A stretch of 64,000 nt of DNA, from assembly GCF_011378715.1 (NCBI RefSeq), contig NZ_WTKU01000019.1:1-64000 (forward strand), read 5' to 3'. A model generated the notes under the pieces. That model searched no databases. It saw nothing but the letters and a program-made list of their open reading frames with translations, and was not told where the DNA came from. The stretch comes from Psychromonas sp. SA13A (GTDB taxonomy: Bacteria > Pseudomonadota > Gammaproteobacteria > Enterobacterales > Psychromonadaceae). Below are positions 48,862 to 58,619 of the stretch, piece after piece. Position numbers and translations under genes: made by a program. The stretch's first letter is position 1, and each line of letters starts with the position of its first letter.

Positions 48862-50094
48862 ATGGCACTAATAGTTCAAAAATATGGCGGTACTTCCGTT
48901 GGCACTGTGGAGCGAATCAAAGCAGTGGCTGACAAAGTAAAAGCTACAAAAGAAGCGGGCCATGATGTTGTGGTTGTTTTATCCGCAATGTCTGGTGAAA
49001 CCAATCGTTTAATTGCTTTAGCGAAAGAATTTATTGAGAAACCAAGTGCACGTGAAATGGATGTATTATTAACAACCGGCGAGCAAACCACGATCGCATT
49101 ATTGTCGATGGCGTTGCATAACTTAGGTGTTGATGCGGTTTCCATGACCGGTGATCAAATTCGATTGAAAACCGATCGCAGCCATTCTAAAGCACGTATA
49201 TTAGATGTCGAAACTGAAAATCTACAAAAACACTTAAAGCAAGGTCGTGTTGTTGTTGTCGCTGGCTTTCAAGGCCGCAGTGAAGATAATGACATTACCA
49301 CGCTTGGGCGTGGTGGCAGTGATACGTCTGCCGTAGCGATTGCTGCTGCATTAAAAGCGGACGAGTGCCAAATCTACACCGACGTTGACGGTGTTTATAC
49401 AACAGATCCACGCGTTGAGCCTAATGCTCGTCGTCTTGATAGCATCACCTTTGAAGAGATGTTAGAGATGGCTAGCTTAGGCGCAAAAGTGTTACAAATT
49501 CGTTCTGTTGAATTTGCAGGGAAATACAACGTGCCACTACGTGTACTTTCTAGTTTTAAAGATGGTGGTGGTACGTTAATTAGTTATGAGGAAAATAAAA
49601 TGGAATCTCCTGTTATCTCTGGCATCGCATTTAATCGTGACGAAGCGCGTCTAACGTTATCAGGTGTTCCTGATCAACCGACTGTTGCAGCACAAATACT
49701 TTCTCCTATTGGTGCCGCTAATATCGACGTTGATATGATTGTGCAAAATACATTAGGTGATGGTAAAACTGATTTTACGTTTACTGTACATCGTGATGAT
49801 TATGTTGAAGCAACTAAATTGTTAGAAGTTGTTTGTACTAAGTTGAATGCTGACTCAGTACAAGGTAATAACGAGATTGCTAAAGTGTCTATTGTGGGTG
49901 TGGGTATGTGGAATCACCCTGGTGTGGCACAAAAAATGTTTGAAACCTTAGGTGAAGAAGGGATCAACATGCACCAAATTGCTACTTCTGAGATTAAAAT
50001 TTCAGTGTTAGTAGATAGTAAGTACTTAGAATTGGCTGTACGCGCATTGCATAAAGCATTTGAACTAGAGTCTGAACCAAAGCAAGAAAAATAG
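48862..50094 (+). CDS. lysC: Aspartate kinase
   Basis: A 410-residue monofunctional aspartokinase: kinase domain with VQKYGGTSVGTVERI and GRGGSDTSAVAIAAAL, then two ACT domains (from ~265; VSGIAFNRDEARLTL and VSIVGVGMWNHPGVAQKMF). It phosphorylates Asp in the first step to Lys, Met and Thr; the ACT pair binds lysine and/or threonine. It begins 41 bases after alaS, AAGGAAT before ATG, and lies upstream of csrA. Confidence 0.97.
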   Translation: MALIVQKYGGTSVGTVERIKAVADKVKATKEAGHDVVVVLSAMSGETNRLIALAKEFIEKPSAREMDVLLTTGEQTTIALLSMALHNLGVDAVSMTGDQIRLKTDRSHSKARILDVETENLQKHLKQGRVVVVAGFQGRSEDNDITTLGRGGSDTSAVAIAAALKADECQIYTDVDGVYTTDPRVEPNARRLDSITFEEMLEMASLGAKVLQIRSVEFAGKYNVPLRVLSSFKDGGGTLISYEENKMESPVISGIAFNRDEARLTLSGVPDQPTVAAQILSPIGAANIDVDMIVQNTLGDGKTDFTFTVHRDDYVEATKLLEVVCTKLNADSVQGNNEIAKVSIVGVGMWNHPGVAQKMFETLGEEGINMHQIATSEIKISVLVDSKYLELAVRALHKAFELESEPKQEK

Positions 50095-50192
50095 AAATTG
50101 TGAACTGGGCACTAAATAAAAGATGAATTTAGTGCTTAGTGAGCCATACTCATGTTAACGGAAATGAAATAAAAATAATTTAGGAGCAGGAT

Positions 50193-50378
50193 ATGCTAAT
50201 TTTAACGCGCCGTGTAGGCGAAACTCTTATGATTGGTGACAACGTGACCGTTACTGTTTTAGGTGTTAAAGGTAACCAAGTACGTGTCGGTGTTAATGCG
50301 CCAAAAGATGTGTCAGTGCATCGTGAAGAGATTTATATGCGTATTCAAGCAGAAAAGAACGCAGCCAGTTCACAGTAG
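50193..50378 (+). CDS. csrA: Carbon storage regulator CsrA
   Basis: A 61-residue RNA-binding dimer: [20 protein letters not shown] is the family start and [12 protein letters not shown] includes the Arg44 needed for binding GGA motifs. It represses or stabilises mRNAs for carbon storage, motility and biofilm. TTTAGGAGCAGGAT before ATG contains GGA motifs, consistent with known autocontrol. Terminator follows. Confidence 0.99.
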   Translation: MLILTRRVGETLMIGDNVTVTVLGVKGNQVRVGVNAPKDVSVHREEIYMRIQAEKNAASSQ

Positions 50379-50399
50379 ACAGTGAATTGTTATTTAAAG

Positions 50400-50422
50400 A
50401 AGAGCTTAATTGCTCTTTTTTT
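50400..50422 (+). terminator. csrA terminator
   Basis: AAGAGC-TTAATT-GCTCTT followed by a run of T (50400-50422). Confidence 0.85.
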
Positions 50423-50507
50423 ATGTCTAAAATTCAACCATAATAGATAAAAAACAAGCAGTTTGTTTAATTACCAAGCAAGCAGTAAATTATTATGCTA
50501 AAAAGGT

Positions 50508-50535
50508 TTGACTTGTTTTCAGAAGACAGTAATAT
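50508..50535 (+). promoter_or_regulatory. Promoter of the tRNA-Ser/tRNA-Arg operon
   Basis: TTGACT (50508-50513), 16 bases, TAATAT (50530-50535), then a GC-rich GTGCGCC discriminator, 18 bases before tRNA-Ser. Confidence 0.75.
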
Positions 50536-50553
50536 GTGCGCCAACAAGACGAC

Positions 50554-50646
50554 GGTGGGGTGGCCGAGTGGCCGAAGGCGCTCCCCTGCTAAGGGAGTAA
50601 CGGGTTTATAGCCTGTTCGAGGGTTCGAATCCCTCCTCCACCGCCA
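50554..50646 (+). tRNA. tRNA-Ser (anticodon GCT)
   Basis: A 93-base gene with the long variable arm of class II tRNAs. Acceptor GGTGGGG, anticodon loop CTGCTAA (GCT), T-loop GGTTCGAATCC, encoded GCCA end. Equivalent to serV of E. coli, next to csrA. Confidence 0.98.
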
Positions 50647-50664
50647 TTCTTGTAGATTCTTAAA

Positions 50665-50741
50665 GCGGGTGTAGCTCAGCTGGATAGAGTACCTGGCTAC
50701 GAACCAGGCGGTCAGGGGTTCGAATCCCTTCACCCGCACCA
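50665..50741 (+). tRNA. tRNA-Arg (anticodon ACG), copy 1
   Basis: A 77-base cloverleaf, acceptor GCGGGTG / CACCCGC, anticodon loop CTACGAA. Adenine 34 is normally edited to inosine by TadA. Encoded CCA. Confidence 0.98.
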
Positions 50742-50806
50742 TCTTTCTATTTGCACGAAAAGACGGTGAGCTTAAGAATTGAAATAAAAACATAAAGAAT
50801 ATCGCG

Positions 50807-50883
50807 GCGGGTGTAGCTCAGCTGGATAGAGTACCTGGCTACGAACCAGGCGGTCAGGGGTTCGAATCCCTTCACCCGCACCA
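50807..50883 (+). tRNA. tRNA-Arg (anticodon ACG), copy 2
   Basis: Identical in sequence to copy 1; the spacers between copies are unrelated and 65-78 bases long. Confidence 0.98.
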
Positions 50884-50961
50884 TTCTTTACAAGCTTACG
50901 AAAGTAAGTTTTTTTGTTTTTAGAGCTTATTAATATTATTCCCAATAATATTAAGCACCAT

Positions 50962-51038
50962 GCGGGTGTAGCTCAGCTGGATAGAGTACCTGGCTACGAA
51001 CCAGGCGGTCAGGGGTTCGAATCCCTTCACCCGCACCA
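50962..51038 (+). tRNA. tRNA-Arg (anticodon ACG), copy 3
   Basis: Identical in sequence to copies 1 and 2; last gene of the array. A T-rich stretch follows but no strong hairpin. Confidence 0.98.
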
Positions 51039-51318
51039 TTTCTTTATATTTCCATATATAATTTTATCTATTCCCTATAAATTCAAGTCCATTTGAATAT
51101 TTAATCATAATAAATGACTATATTTATTTTTTTATGCTTATTTTTTCTTTAAAAATGCATGTTTTCTTCATAATTATGCATAAATAGTCAGTTTGTTTTA
51201 TTTCTAAATAGTGATTTAGACCTCCCTTGCTTTCATCTTTATTAGACTATTTTTTGTTAAATGCAAACTATGGAAGTTGAGTCAAATTCCATTGCTTTCA
51301 TTTTTTAGCCAAAACCAC

Positions 51319-51324
51319 TATAAT
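51319..51324 (+). promoter_or_regulatory. -10 element TATAAT, probable oadGAB promoter
   Basis: Consensus TATAAT; 17 bases upstream is TTTCAT (51296-51301), a poor -35. Transcription would start near 51331, 220 bases before oadG. Confidence 0.5.
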
Positions 51325-51332
51325 AAGCCCCT

Positions 51333-51464
51333 GTGAAACACTATTTTACTGAAAATACATATGTTCAACGCGTATTAAATCAAGTATTCTGGTGGTTGAT
51401 GTTTATTATTTACATGGATTTAATCGTGATAAGTATTCAATACCCACTGTTGGCAGCATATTAA
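51333..51464 (+). CDS. Possible 43-residue membrane peptide ahead of oadG
   Basis: GTG at 51333 to TAA at 51464. The product begins MKHYFTENTYVQRVLNQ and is followed by one hydrophobic segment, VFWWLMFIIYMDLIVISI, ending QYPLLAAY: an N-terminal basic/polar part and one membrane helix, a pattern like real small membrane proteins. No Shine-Dalgarno precedes it, and the TATAAT box ends eight bases upstream, so a transcript would be almost leaderless. It could equally be untranslated leader of oadGAB. Unknown function. Confidence 0.4.
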   Translation: MKHYFTENTYVQRVLNQVFWWLMFIIYMDLIVISIQYPLLAAY

Positions 51465-51550
51465 ATATTTATTAGATTTGAATAAATATTCATTTTTAAT
51501 CTGTTGAATGGCTGTTTCAGTGTGTATCTAGAAAAGGAAAGGGTACATTT

Positions 51551-51808
51551 ATGGATATTACAGGATCTTTAGTTACTGCATTTATGCTATTGGGTCTCGG
51601 CATGGCATTTGTTTATATGTTTTTAGGTTTATTATTTATTTGTATAAATCTAATGGCTAAATATATTCCTGCAGACAAACCTGTTATTTCAGCTAAGCGT
51701 AAAGCACCCGTCGCTACTCAAGCTGCAAGTCAAACACAAGTAAGCCCTCAGGTAATCGCTGCAATCACTAGTGCAGTGCAACAATACCGCAAAGCACGAA
51801 CAGTTTAA
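51551..51808 (+). CDS. oadG: Oxaloacetate decarboxylase (Na+ pump), gamma subunit
   Basis: An 85-residue subunit: one N-terminal membrane helix (~10-33, [20 protein letters not shown]), then a soluble tail rich in Ala, Gln and Pro. It joins the alpha and beta subunits and binds zinc in known relatives. ATG at 51551 follows AAAGGAAAGGG. oadA starts just after. Confidence 0.93.
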   Translation: MDITGSLVTAFMLLGLGMAFVYMFLGLLFICINLMAKYIPADKPVISAKRKAPVATQAASQTQVSPQVIAAITSAVQQYRKARTV

Positions 51809-51840
51809 TGGACAAAGAATCAATAAAGGAGCAAGTGAAT

Positions 51841-53643
51841 ATGTCTAAGCCTCTCGCAATCACCGAAGTTGTTTTACGTGATGCACACCAATCATTATTT
51901 GCAACACGTATGCGTATTGACGATATGTTACCAATCGCAGAGAAATTAGATAAAGTAGGCTATTGGTCTTTAGAGACTTGGGGTGGTGCTACTTTCGATT
52001 CATGTATTCGTTATCTAGGTGAAGATCCTTGGGATCGTATTCGCGCTTTAAAAGCGGCGATGCCAAATACACCACAACAAATGCTGTTAAGAGGTCAAAA
52101 CCTATTAGGCTACCGTCATTATGCTGATGATGTGGTCCAGAAGTTTGTTGAACGTGCACACACTAATGGCGTAGACGTATTTCGTATTTTCGATGCAATG
52201 AATGACGTGCGTAATTTTGAGACGGCGATTAAGTCTGCCGTTGAAGTTGGTGCTCATGCTCAAGGTGCTCTTTCTTACACTACTAGTCCAGTCCATACCA
52301 TTGATGGTTGGGTTGATATGGCGAAACGTCTTGAAGACATGGGGGCTCACTCTATCTGTATTAAAGATATGGCGGGTCTATTAAAACCTTATGTTGCAGA
52401 AGAGTTAGTCACAAAAATTAAAGCTTGCACCAATATCCCATTAGCCTTGCATTGTCATGCAACAACCGGTCTTAGTTTAGCGACTCAACAAAAAGCGATT
52501 GATGCTGGTGTTGATATTATTGATAGCGCTATCTCTTCAATGAGTATGACCTACGGTCATTCACCAACGGAGACATTAGTTTCTATTGTAGAGGGAACGC
52601 CGCGTGATACTGGGTTGGACTTACATCAATTAGAAGATATTTCTGCTTACTTCCGCGAAGTGCGTAAAAAATATGTGAAATTTGAAGGCGAATTGAAAGG
52701 TGTTGATCCACGTATTTTGATAGCACAAGTACCGGGCGGTATGTTAACTAATATGGAAAGCCAACTTAAACAGCAGGGTGCTGCAGATAAGATGGATGAA
52801 GTATTAAAAGAAATTACCTGTGTTCGTGAAGATCTTGGTTTAATTCCATTGGTAACGCCTACTTCTCAAATTGTTGGTACACAAGCAGTGATCAATGTAT
52901 TGATGGGTGAGCGTTATAAAAATATCACTAAAGAAACGGCGGGTGTATTAAAAGGTGAATATGGAGCAACTCCGGCACCTGTTAATGCTGAATTACAAGC
53001 TAAAGTATTAGATGGCGCGACAGCAATTACTTGTCGTCCAGCGGATAATATTAAACCAGAAATGGCATCGATCGAAGCTGAGTTCAAAAAGCTAGCTGCT
53101 GAAAAAGGCGTTAAAGTTGCTGATAATGAGATTGATGACGCGCTTATTTATGCGTTGTTCCCTGAAATCGGACTTAAATTCTTAGAAAACCGCAACAACC
53201 CAGATGCATTTGAGCCTGTACCAAGTGCTGATGATATGAAAGTTGCTAACACTCCTGCTAAAGCTAAAAATGCGCCAGAGTCTTACTCGGTTTCGGTTGA
53301 TGGACAACTATTTAACGTACAAGTTGGTCCAGAAGGTAGTATCGATGGTATTTCTCCAGTCAAAGCCAATGCTGCACAGGTGAACACAACAGTTGCGTCG
53401 TCAGCTACAGCACCAGCTGCTGACGCCGAAGGTGAGGATGTACCGGCACCTTTAGCGGGTAATATCTTTAAAGTACTCGTAAACAAGGGTGATCACGTCG
53501 ACGAAGGTGATGTACTGGTGATTATGGAAGCGATGAAAATGGAAACTGAAATTCGTGCTCCAAAATCAGGTACAGTGCAAGCCGTTAACATCAGAGAAGG
53601 CGATGCTGTGAATGTCGGTGACTCACTGTTTGTAATAGGTTAA
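51841..53643 (+). CDS. oadA: Oxaloacetate decarboxylase (Na+ pump), alpha subunit
   Basis: A ~600-residue biotin enzyme. Carboxyltransferase domain with the metal-binding [16 protein letters not shown] and [13 protein letters not shown], an association domain, an Ala/Pro linker (~515-540), and the biotinyl domain with Lys in [14 protein letters not shown] at 51841 ([10 protein letters not shown]) is chosen over 51808 because AAGGAGCAAG lies just upstream and family members begin here. It moves CO2 from oxaloacetate to biotin. Confidence 0.97.
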   Translation: MSKPLAITEVVLRDAHQSLFATRMRIDDMLPIAEKLDKVGYWSLETWGGATFDSCIRYLGEDPWDRIRALKAAMPNTPQQMLLRGQNLLGYRHYADDVVQKFVERAHTNGVDVFRIFDAMNDVRNFETAIKSAVEVGAHAQGALSYTTSPVHTIDGWVDMAKRLEDMGAHSICIKDMAGLLKPYVAEELVTKIKACTNIPLALHCHATTGLSLATQQKAIDAGVDIIDSAISSMSMTYGHSPTETLVSIVEGTPRDTGLDLHQLEDISAYFREVRKKYVKFEGELKGVDPRILIAQVPGGMLTNMESQLKQQGAADKMDEVLKEITCVREDLGLIPLVTPTSQIVGTQAVINVLMGERYKNITKETAGVLKGEYGATPAPVNAELQAKVLDGATAITCRPADNIKPEMASIEAEFKKLAAEKGVKVADNEIDDALIYALFPEIGLKFLENRNNPDAFEPVPSADDMKVANTPAKAKNAPESYSVSVDGQLFNVQVGPEGSIDGISPVKANAAQVNTTVASSATAPAADAEGEDVPAPLAGNIFKVLVNKGDHVDEGDVLVIMEAMKMETEIRAPKSGTVQAVNIREGDAVNVGDSLFVIG

Positions 53644-53653
53644 GGAAGATAAC

Positions 53654-54784
53654 GTGAATGGATTAATGACACTATGGGCCGATACGGGAATTGCAAATTT
53701 CCAGTGGCCTGAATTAGTGATGATGGCCGTTGGTGGTTTGCTATTGTATTTAGCGATCGCACGTAAGTTTGAGCCCTTATTATTACTACCGATTGGTTTT
53801 GGCGCTATTTTAGCGAATATTCCTAATGCAGGTTTTAATGATGAAGGTGGCATGCTTTATTACATCTACCATATTGGTATTGAAACGGGTGTATTCCCGT
53901 TAATTATCTTCATGGGGGTAGGAGCATTAACCGACTTTGGTGCCTTGATTGCTAATCCTAAAACCTTATTTTTAGGTGCAGCTGCTCAGTTTGGTATTTT
54001 TGCGACGTTATTTGGCGCTATTTTATTAAACTTAGTACCTGGTTTTGAATTCACGCTTGCAGATGCTTCTGCGATTGCCATTATAGGTGGAGCAGATGGG
54101 CCGACGGCTATTTTCTTAGCCTCTAAACTTGCCCCTGACTTACTTGGTGCAATAGCGGTTGCTGCTTACTCATATATGGCATTGGTTCCTATTATTCAAC
54201 CGCCGATCATGCGAGCTTTAACAACGCCTGAAGAGCGTCAAATTAAAATGGAACAGTTACGCCCAGTTAGTAAGAAAGAAAAAATTATCTTTCCGTTAGC
54301 GGTGTTATTCATGACTATCTTATTTTTACCTGCAGCCACGCCATTGGTTGGTATGTTCTGTTTAGGTAATTTGATGCGAGAGTCTGGTGTTGTTGATCGT
54401 TTAAGTTCAACTGCACAAAATGAATTGATTAATATTGTTACGATTTTCTTAGGCTTAGGCGTTGGTTCTAAACTATCTGCAGATAAGTTCTTGAACTTAG
54501 AAACATTGGGTATTTTAGGATTAGGTGCGATTGCTTTCTCGATTGGTACTGCCTCTGGTGTATTGATGGCTAAAGCAATGGGACGTTTCTCGAAAAGTCC
54601 TATCAATCCTTTGATTGGTGCTGCCGGAGTTTCTGCAGTACCGATGGCCGCGCGTGTTGCTAACAAAGTTGGATTAGAAGCAAATCCACATAACTTCTTA
54701 CTAATGCATGCAATGGGCCCTAACGTGGCTGGTGTATTAGGGAGTGCGGTTGCTGCTGGTGTATTATTAGCGATTGTTGGTTAG
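53654..54784 (+). CDS. oadB: Oxaloacetate decarboxylase (Na+ pump), beta subunit
   Basis: A 376-residue membrane protein starting at GTG (53654, AAGGAAG before it), with about nine to eleven membrane segments. It releases CO2 from carboxybiotin and couples this to export of Na+; the Na+-site segment [21 protein letters not shown], with its Asp, is present. Together with OadG and OadA it makes a primary sodium pump, typical of marine and fermentative bacteria. Confidence 0.96.
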   Translation: MNGLMTLWADTGIANFQWPELVMMAVGGLLLYLAIARKFEPLLLLPIGFGAILANIPNAGFNDEGGMLYYIYHIGIETGVFPLIIFMGVGALTDFGALIANPKTLFLGAAAQFGIFATLFGAILLNLVPGFEFTLADASAIAIIGGADGPTAIFLASKLAPDLLGAIAVAAYSYMALVPIIQPPIMRALTTPEERQIKMEQLRPVSKKEKIIFPLAVLFMTILFLPAATPLVGMFCLGNLMRESGVVDRLSSTAQNELINIVTIFLGLGVGSKLSADKFLNLETLGILGLGAIAFSIGTASGVLMAKAMGRFSKSPINPLIGAAGVSAVPMAARVANKVGLEANPHNFLLMHAMGPNVAGVLGSAVAAGVLLAIVG

Positions 54785-54815
54785 ATAAGCTGATAACAAT
54801 TACACTTATTGATTG

Positions 54816-54840
54816 AGGCCACTTTTTAGTGGCCTTTTTT
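54816..54840 (+). terminator. oadGAB terminator
   Basis: AGGCCACT-TTTT-AGTGGCCT followed by TTTTT (54816-54840). Confidence 0.93.
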
Positions 54841-54955
54841 ATATGCTTTCGCAATACTTATTCTTAAAAAGTAAGGGTAGGAAAAAAGAGGGAAGGATTT
54901 TTGAGTGTTTTCCTGCAAAATAGAGAATTATCTTTGCTATCTTTAAGAAAAATAA

Positions 54956-55369
54956 ATGAATGATTATTGGCTGCTGTTTAGCAGTGGTTTTATCTCTTCA
55001 ACATTATTTCCTGGTGGATCTGAGGTGCTGTTTATTTATTACTTGCAGCAACAGTTATCTTTAAAATGGGAATATTTTTTTGCTGTAACCATAGGTAATA
55101 GTTTAGGCGCAGTAGTCACATACTTACTCGGTTATTATATTAATTTAGGACAGGCAAAGGCGGCTTTAAAATACCCCAAAACATTATTGTTCTGTCAAAA
55201 GTGGGGAAATGTTGCATTATTATTAAGTTGGCTGCCTATTGTGGGTGATGTGATCTGCTTATTTGCTGGATGGCTTAAGCTTTCCAGAGGACCTGCTTTT
55301 ATTAATATCGCGATTGGTAAAAGTTTGCGTTATTTGTTCCTAATGTTTTTATTCTTTATCTTTCCATAA
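54956..55369 (+). CDS. yqaA: YqaA-type membrane protein (DedA/SNARE-associated superfamily)
   Basis: A 137-residue inner-membrane protein with about four membrane segments. FPGGSEVLFIYYLQQQL, TIGNSLGAVVTYLLGYY and LLSWLPIVGDVICLFAGWLKL match E. coli YqaA in order. The gene sits upstream of gshA, as in E. coli. Function unknown; DedA relatives influence lipid flipping and proton-motive force. Confidence 0.87.
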   Translation: MNDYWLLFSSGFISSTLFPGGSEVLFIYYLQQQLSLKWEYFFAVTIGNSLGAVVTYLLGYYINLGQAKAALKYPKTLLFCQKWGNVALLLSWLPIVGDVICLFAGWLKLSRGPAFINIAIGKSLRYLFLMFLFFIFP

Positions 55370-55519
55370 GCCCCTTGATTAGGGAGTAAAAACGCTTAAC
55401 AAAACATCAATTGTTTGCTGTTCTAAGTACTGCTTTCTTGTTTCTATTAAATGCTTATTTAGTTCAACTAATTTAGGTGGTAGAGTTAGCGCTCTAAAAA
55501 ATCACCTAGGGGTTTACAC

Positions 55520-57100
55520 TTGGCTAAGAATTTTCAACAGCGTATTAATTTCCTCAGCGAACATCCTGAGAGCTTCATTGCATTCGGTCGTGGTATTGAA
55601 CGCGAAACGTTACGTGTAAACGAGGATGGTAAGCTATCTCAAGAGGGGCACCCTAGTGCTTACGGTAGCGCTCTTACACATACTTCTATCACCACTGATT
55701 TTGCTGAGAGTCTGTTAGAGTTTATTACGCCAGTTGCAACTAGCGTAGATCAACTTTTTAACTATCTTAATGATATTCATCATCATGTGGTTGTGAACTT
55801 GCCTAAGGAGCAATACCTTTGGCCAATGAGTATGCCTTGTTATGTAATGAGTGAAGATAGTGTGCAATTAGCGCAGTATGGTTCATCTAATATCGGCAGA
55901 ATGAAAACGACTTATCGTCAAGGTCTTAAAAACCGTTACGGCAGTATGATGCAGATTATTTCTGGCGTGCATTATAACTTTTCATTACCTGCTGCGTTTT
56001 GGGATAATTGGGGTGAATTGCACGACTCACCGTTAACCGGTCAAGCAGCTCAATCTGCTGGATATATGGGGTTAATTCGAAATTACCTACGTTATGGGTG
56101 GGTTATTCCTTATTTGTTTGGTGCTTCTCCTGCTATTTGTAAATCATTCTTACAAGGTAAAGAAACAAAACTTCCCTTTGAAGCTACAGGTAAAGGAACG
56201 ATTTATTTACCCTATGCAACGTCATTGCGTTTGAGTGATTTAGGTTATACCAATAGCTCTCAATCAGATTTAAACATCTGCTATAACAGCCTAAACACTT
56301 ACCTTGATAGCGTGCGTAAAGCGTTATCTAAAAAAGAGTCCAAGTTTACTGCGATGGGAACGGTCAAAGATGGCGAATATGTTCAGCTTAATGATAATGT
56401 TCTGCAAATAGAGAACGAATTATATGCCTCTATTCGTGCTAAACGTGTTCAAAAAGCTAACGAGACGCCATCACAAGCATTAAAAGCACGTGGTATTGAG
56501 TATATTGAAATTCGTTCTTTAGATGTTAATCCATTTTGTAAATTAGGTATCACTGAAGAGCAAGTGAACTTCTTAGATCTATTTTTAACTTGGTGTGCAA
56601 GTGTTGAATCACCAACGTTATCACAGGAAGAATACGCAGCCTGTGCGGATAACTTTAATGAGATGGTAACACGAGGTCGTGAACCTGAACTTACTTTAAC
56701 CATCGCTGAGCAAACTAAAGATGTTGCAGGTTGGGGAAAGTGGTTAAATCAACAACTGTCTGAAATGGCGTCGTTATTAGATAAAGAGCGCGTTGATAAT
56801 CGCTATCAAAATGCAATGCAACATATCAGTCCTCGTTTTGAAGACCCAGAGCAAACCAGCTCTGCGCGTATTTTAAAACGCATTAAAGATTCTACGGGAG
56901 ATAATGGCACATTAGCATTGAGTTTAGCAAAACAGTATAAAGTCGAGCTACAAGAGCAACCTTATTCTATTTGGTCTGAGCAGATATTTGCACAGCAAAA
57001 GCAAACTTCAATTGAAAAGCGTGAAGCCATTGAAGCTGCTGACACATTGAGTTTTCCTGATTTTTTAACCGATTACTTTACTAACGCTAAAAAAGTATAA
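55520..57100 (+). CDS. gshA: Glutamate-cysteine ligase
   Basis: A 526-residue GshA type 1 enzyme that makes gamma-glutamylcysteine, first step to glutathione. It starts at TTG (55520) with TAGGGGT upstream; the first residues AKNFQQRINFLSEHP align with family N-termini. FGRGIERETLRV, TTDFAESLLEFITP and YIEIRSLDVNPF are ATP/Glu-binding signatures. Length matches E. coli (518). No gshB in the window. Confidence 0.97.
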   Translation: MAKNFQQRINFLSEHPESFIAFGRGIERETLRVNEDGKLSQEGHPSAYGSALTHTSITTDFAESLLEFITPVATSVDQLFNYLNDIHHHVVVNLPKEQYLWPMSMPCYVMSEDSVQLAQYGSSNIGRMKTTYRQGLKNRYGSMMQIISGVHYNFSLPAAFWDNWGELHDSPLTGQAAQSAGYMGLIRNYLRYGWVIPYLFGASPAICKSFLQGKETKLPFEATGKGTIYLPYATSLRLSDLGYTNSSQSDLNICYNSLNTYLDSVRKALSKKESKFTAMGTVKDGEYVQLNDNVLQIENELYASIRAKRVQKANETPSQALKARGIEYIEIRSLDVNPFCKLGITEEQVNFLDLFLTWCASVESPTLSQEEYAACADNFNEMVTRGREPELTLTIAEQTKDVAGWGKWLNQQLSEMASLLDKERVDNRYQNAMQHISPRFEDPEQTSSARILKRIKDSTGDNGTLALSLAKQYKVELQEQPYSIWSEQIFAQQKQTSIEKREAIEAADTLSFPDFLTDYFTNAKKV

Positions 57101-57274
57101 ACAGCATATAGCTGGTCATCTCTAACAGCACGTACTTTGTATGTGCTGTTAAAATTTCTCTGCATAACGTGTTAGGTTATTATTAATGTGTTTTCTGATG
57201 TTATTCATTTAGCGCCAATAAAATAGGAAAACGATACGTTATTCGTGATTAACTGAGAGGTTTAAAGTAAAGCT

Positions 57275-57889
57275 ATGCACTTATTTAAAAAAATAATCAC
57301 TTTAATTTTTCCTATCACATTAATCGCCTGTGCAACACCGCCTCCTAAAAATCCTGAAAATATTTGTGATATTTTTTTTGAAAATCGAGACTGGTATAGT
57401 GCTTCCAAAGAAATGCAAGAACGATGGGGGACACCTATTCATGTACCGATTGCTATTATGTATCAAGAAAGTAGTTTTAAACATGATGCTGCGCCACCGA
57501 TGCAATATTTTTGGTTTATACCCATTGGTCGAGCGAGTGATGCCTATGGTTATGCACAAGCCAGAGACATGACTTGGAGTGACTACCAACGGGAAACGGG
57601 TAATAACTGGTCTAGTCGTGATGATTTTGATGATGCTATCGACTTTATGGGCTGGTTCACCAGCAAAACGCATAAAATAAACGGTGTGTCGAAGTGGGAT
57701 GCTTACGGCCAGTATTTGAATTATCATGAGGGTTGGACAGGATACAAACGCAAGAGTTACAACAAAAAAGCGTGGTTAGTAAAAGTCTCTCGTAAAGTGG
57801 ATGTACGTGCTAAAAAATATGCAACACAGTTAAAAGGTTGCCAAGAAGATTTGGATTCGAGTTGGTTATGGCGATTGTTTTATGCCTAG
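57275..57889 (+). CDS. Lipoprotein with SLT-type lytic transglycosylase fold
   Basis: A 204-residue lipoprotein: lipobox LIACA near residue 19, then a compact SLT-like domain. The catalytic Glu is likely in IAIMYQESSFKHDAAPP; YGYAQARDMTWSDYQ and FMGWFTSKTHK, then YLNYHEGWTGYKRKSY, follow the order of lysozyme-like folds. It probably cleaves peptidoglycan or senses it; related to small EmtA-like proteins. Between gshA and luxS, same strand, but with its own 170-base upstream gap. Confidence 0.82.
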   Translation: MHLFKKIITLIFPITLIACATPPPKNPENICDIFFENRDWYSASKEMQERWGTPIHVPIAIMYQESSFKHDAAPPMQYFWFIPIGRASDAYGYAQARDMTWSDYQRETGNNWSSRDDFDDAIDFMGWFTSKTHKINGVSKWDAYGQYLNYHEGWTGYKRKSYNKKAWLVKVSRKVDVRAKKYATQLKGCQEDLDSSWLWRLFYA

Positions 57890-57978
57890 TTAGTAGATGC
57901 AATACTAAACACAATCGTTCAAACTCAATCCTTGAAATGAATAAATAGATAATTAATTAAGTAATAAGGAAACACCCT

Positions 57979-58488
57979 ATGCCATTATTAGATAGTTTTA
58001 CCGTTGACCATACTATTATGAAAGCGCCAGCAGTACGTATTGCTAAAACCATGCAAACACCAAGTAAGGATACTATTACAGTATTTGACTTACGTTTCAC
58101 TGCGCCTAATAAAGATATTTTATCTGAAAAAGGCATTCATACATTAGAGCATCTGTATGCGGGATTTATGCGTGATCATCTCAATGGAGATCAAGTTGAA
58201 ATCATCGATATTTCACCAATGGGATGTCGTACAGGGTTTTACATGAGCTTAATCGGTGCACCAACAGAACAACAAGTGGGTCAAGCTTGGTTAGCGGCAA
58301 TGCAAGATGTGTTAAATGTAGAAAACCAAAACCAAATTCCAGAACTAAATGAATATCAATGTGGTACTTATGCAATGCACTCATTAGCTGAAGCAAAAGA
58401 GATTGCGCAAGCAATTATAGATGCGGGTGTTGGTATCAATAAAAATGATGATATTTCATTGTCTGCAGAGCAATTACAACAACTGTAA
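57979..58488 (+). CDS. luxS: S-ribosylhomocysteine lyase (AI-2 synthase)
   Basis: A 169-residue metalloenzyme cleaving S-ribosylhomocysteine into homocysteine and DPD, the AI-2 precursor. Metal ligands His54 and His58 (HTLEH) and Cys128 (EYQCGTY), with catalytic Cys83 in [10 protein letters not shown]. Length as in E. coli (171). AATAAGGAAACACC precedes ATG. Its place after gshA is conserved. Confidence 0.99.
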   Translation: MPLLDSFTVDHTIMKAPAVRIAKTMQTPSKDTITVFDLRFTAPNKDILSEKGIHTLEHLYAGFMRDHLNGDQVEIIDISPMGCRTGFYMSLIGAPTEQQVGQAWLAAMQDVLNVENQNQIPELNEYQCGTYAMHSLAEAKEIAQAIIDAGVGINKNDDISLSAEQLQQL

Positions 58489-58504
58489 ATCTGAGATAAC
58501 TATT

Positions 58505-58528
58505 AAGGCTGCTTTGCAGCCTTTTTTT
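58505..58528 (+). terminator. luxS terminator
   Basis: AAGGCTGC-TTT-GCAGCCTT followed by a T-run. Confidence 0.93.
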
Positions 58529-58619
58529 TGCTTTATTTTTTAGTGAATTGTTTTATATCAAGTATCAAAAACACTGATGCTTTACATTGAGGACTCAATT
58601 ACGTCATTAATGGACTCTC

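Larger units (their letters stand above)
51039..51550. other. Region between tRNAs and oadG
   Basis: Some 510 AT-rich bases. It contains a -10 box TATAAT (51319-51324) and the small frame at 51333-51464; the rest shows nothing definite. Confidence 0.55.

Noticed and set aside
50467-50793. 108-codon minus-strand frame across tRNA-Ser and the first tRNA-Arg
   Set aside because: It is antisense to tRNA genes; its RDSNPRTGYKPVT-type product is a familiar artefact of annotating tRNA complements as proteins.
50665-51038. Three evenly spaced identical 77-bp repeats, considered as a CRISPR-like array
   Set aside because: The repeats are complete tRNA-Arg genes with cloverleaf folds and encoded CCA.
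50914-51096. 60-codon plus-strand frame over the third tRNA-Arg
   Set aside because: The product (VAQLDRVPGYEPGGQGFES) is the translated tRNA-Arg, a known false positive.
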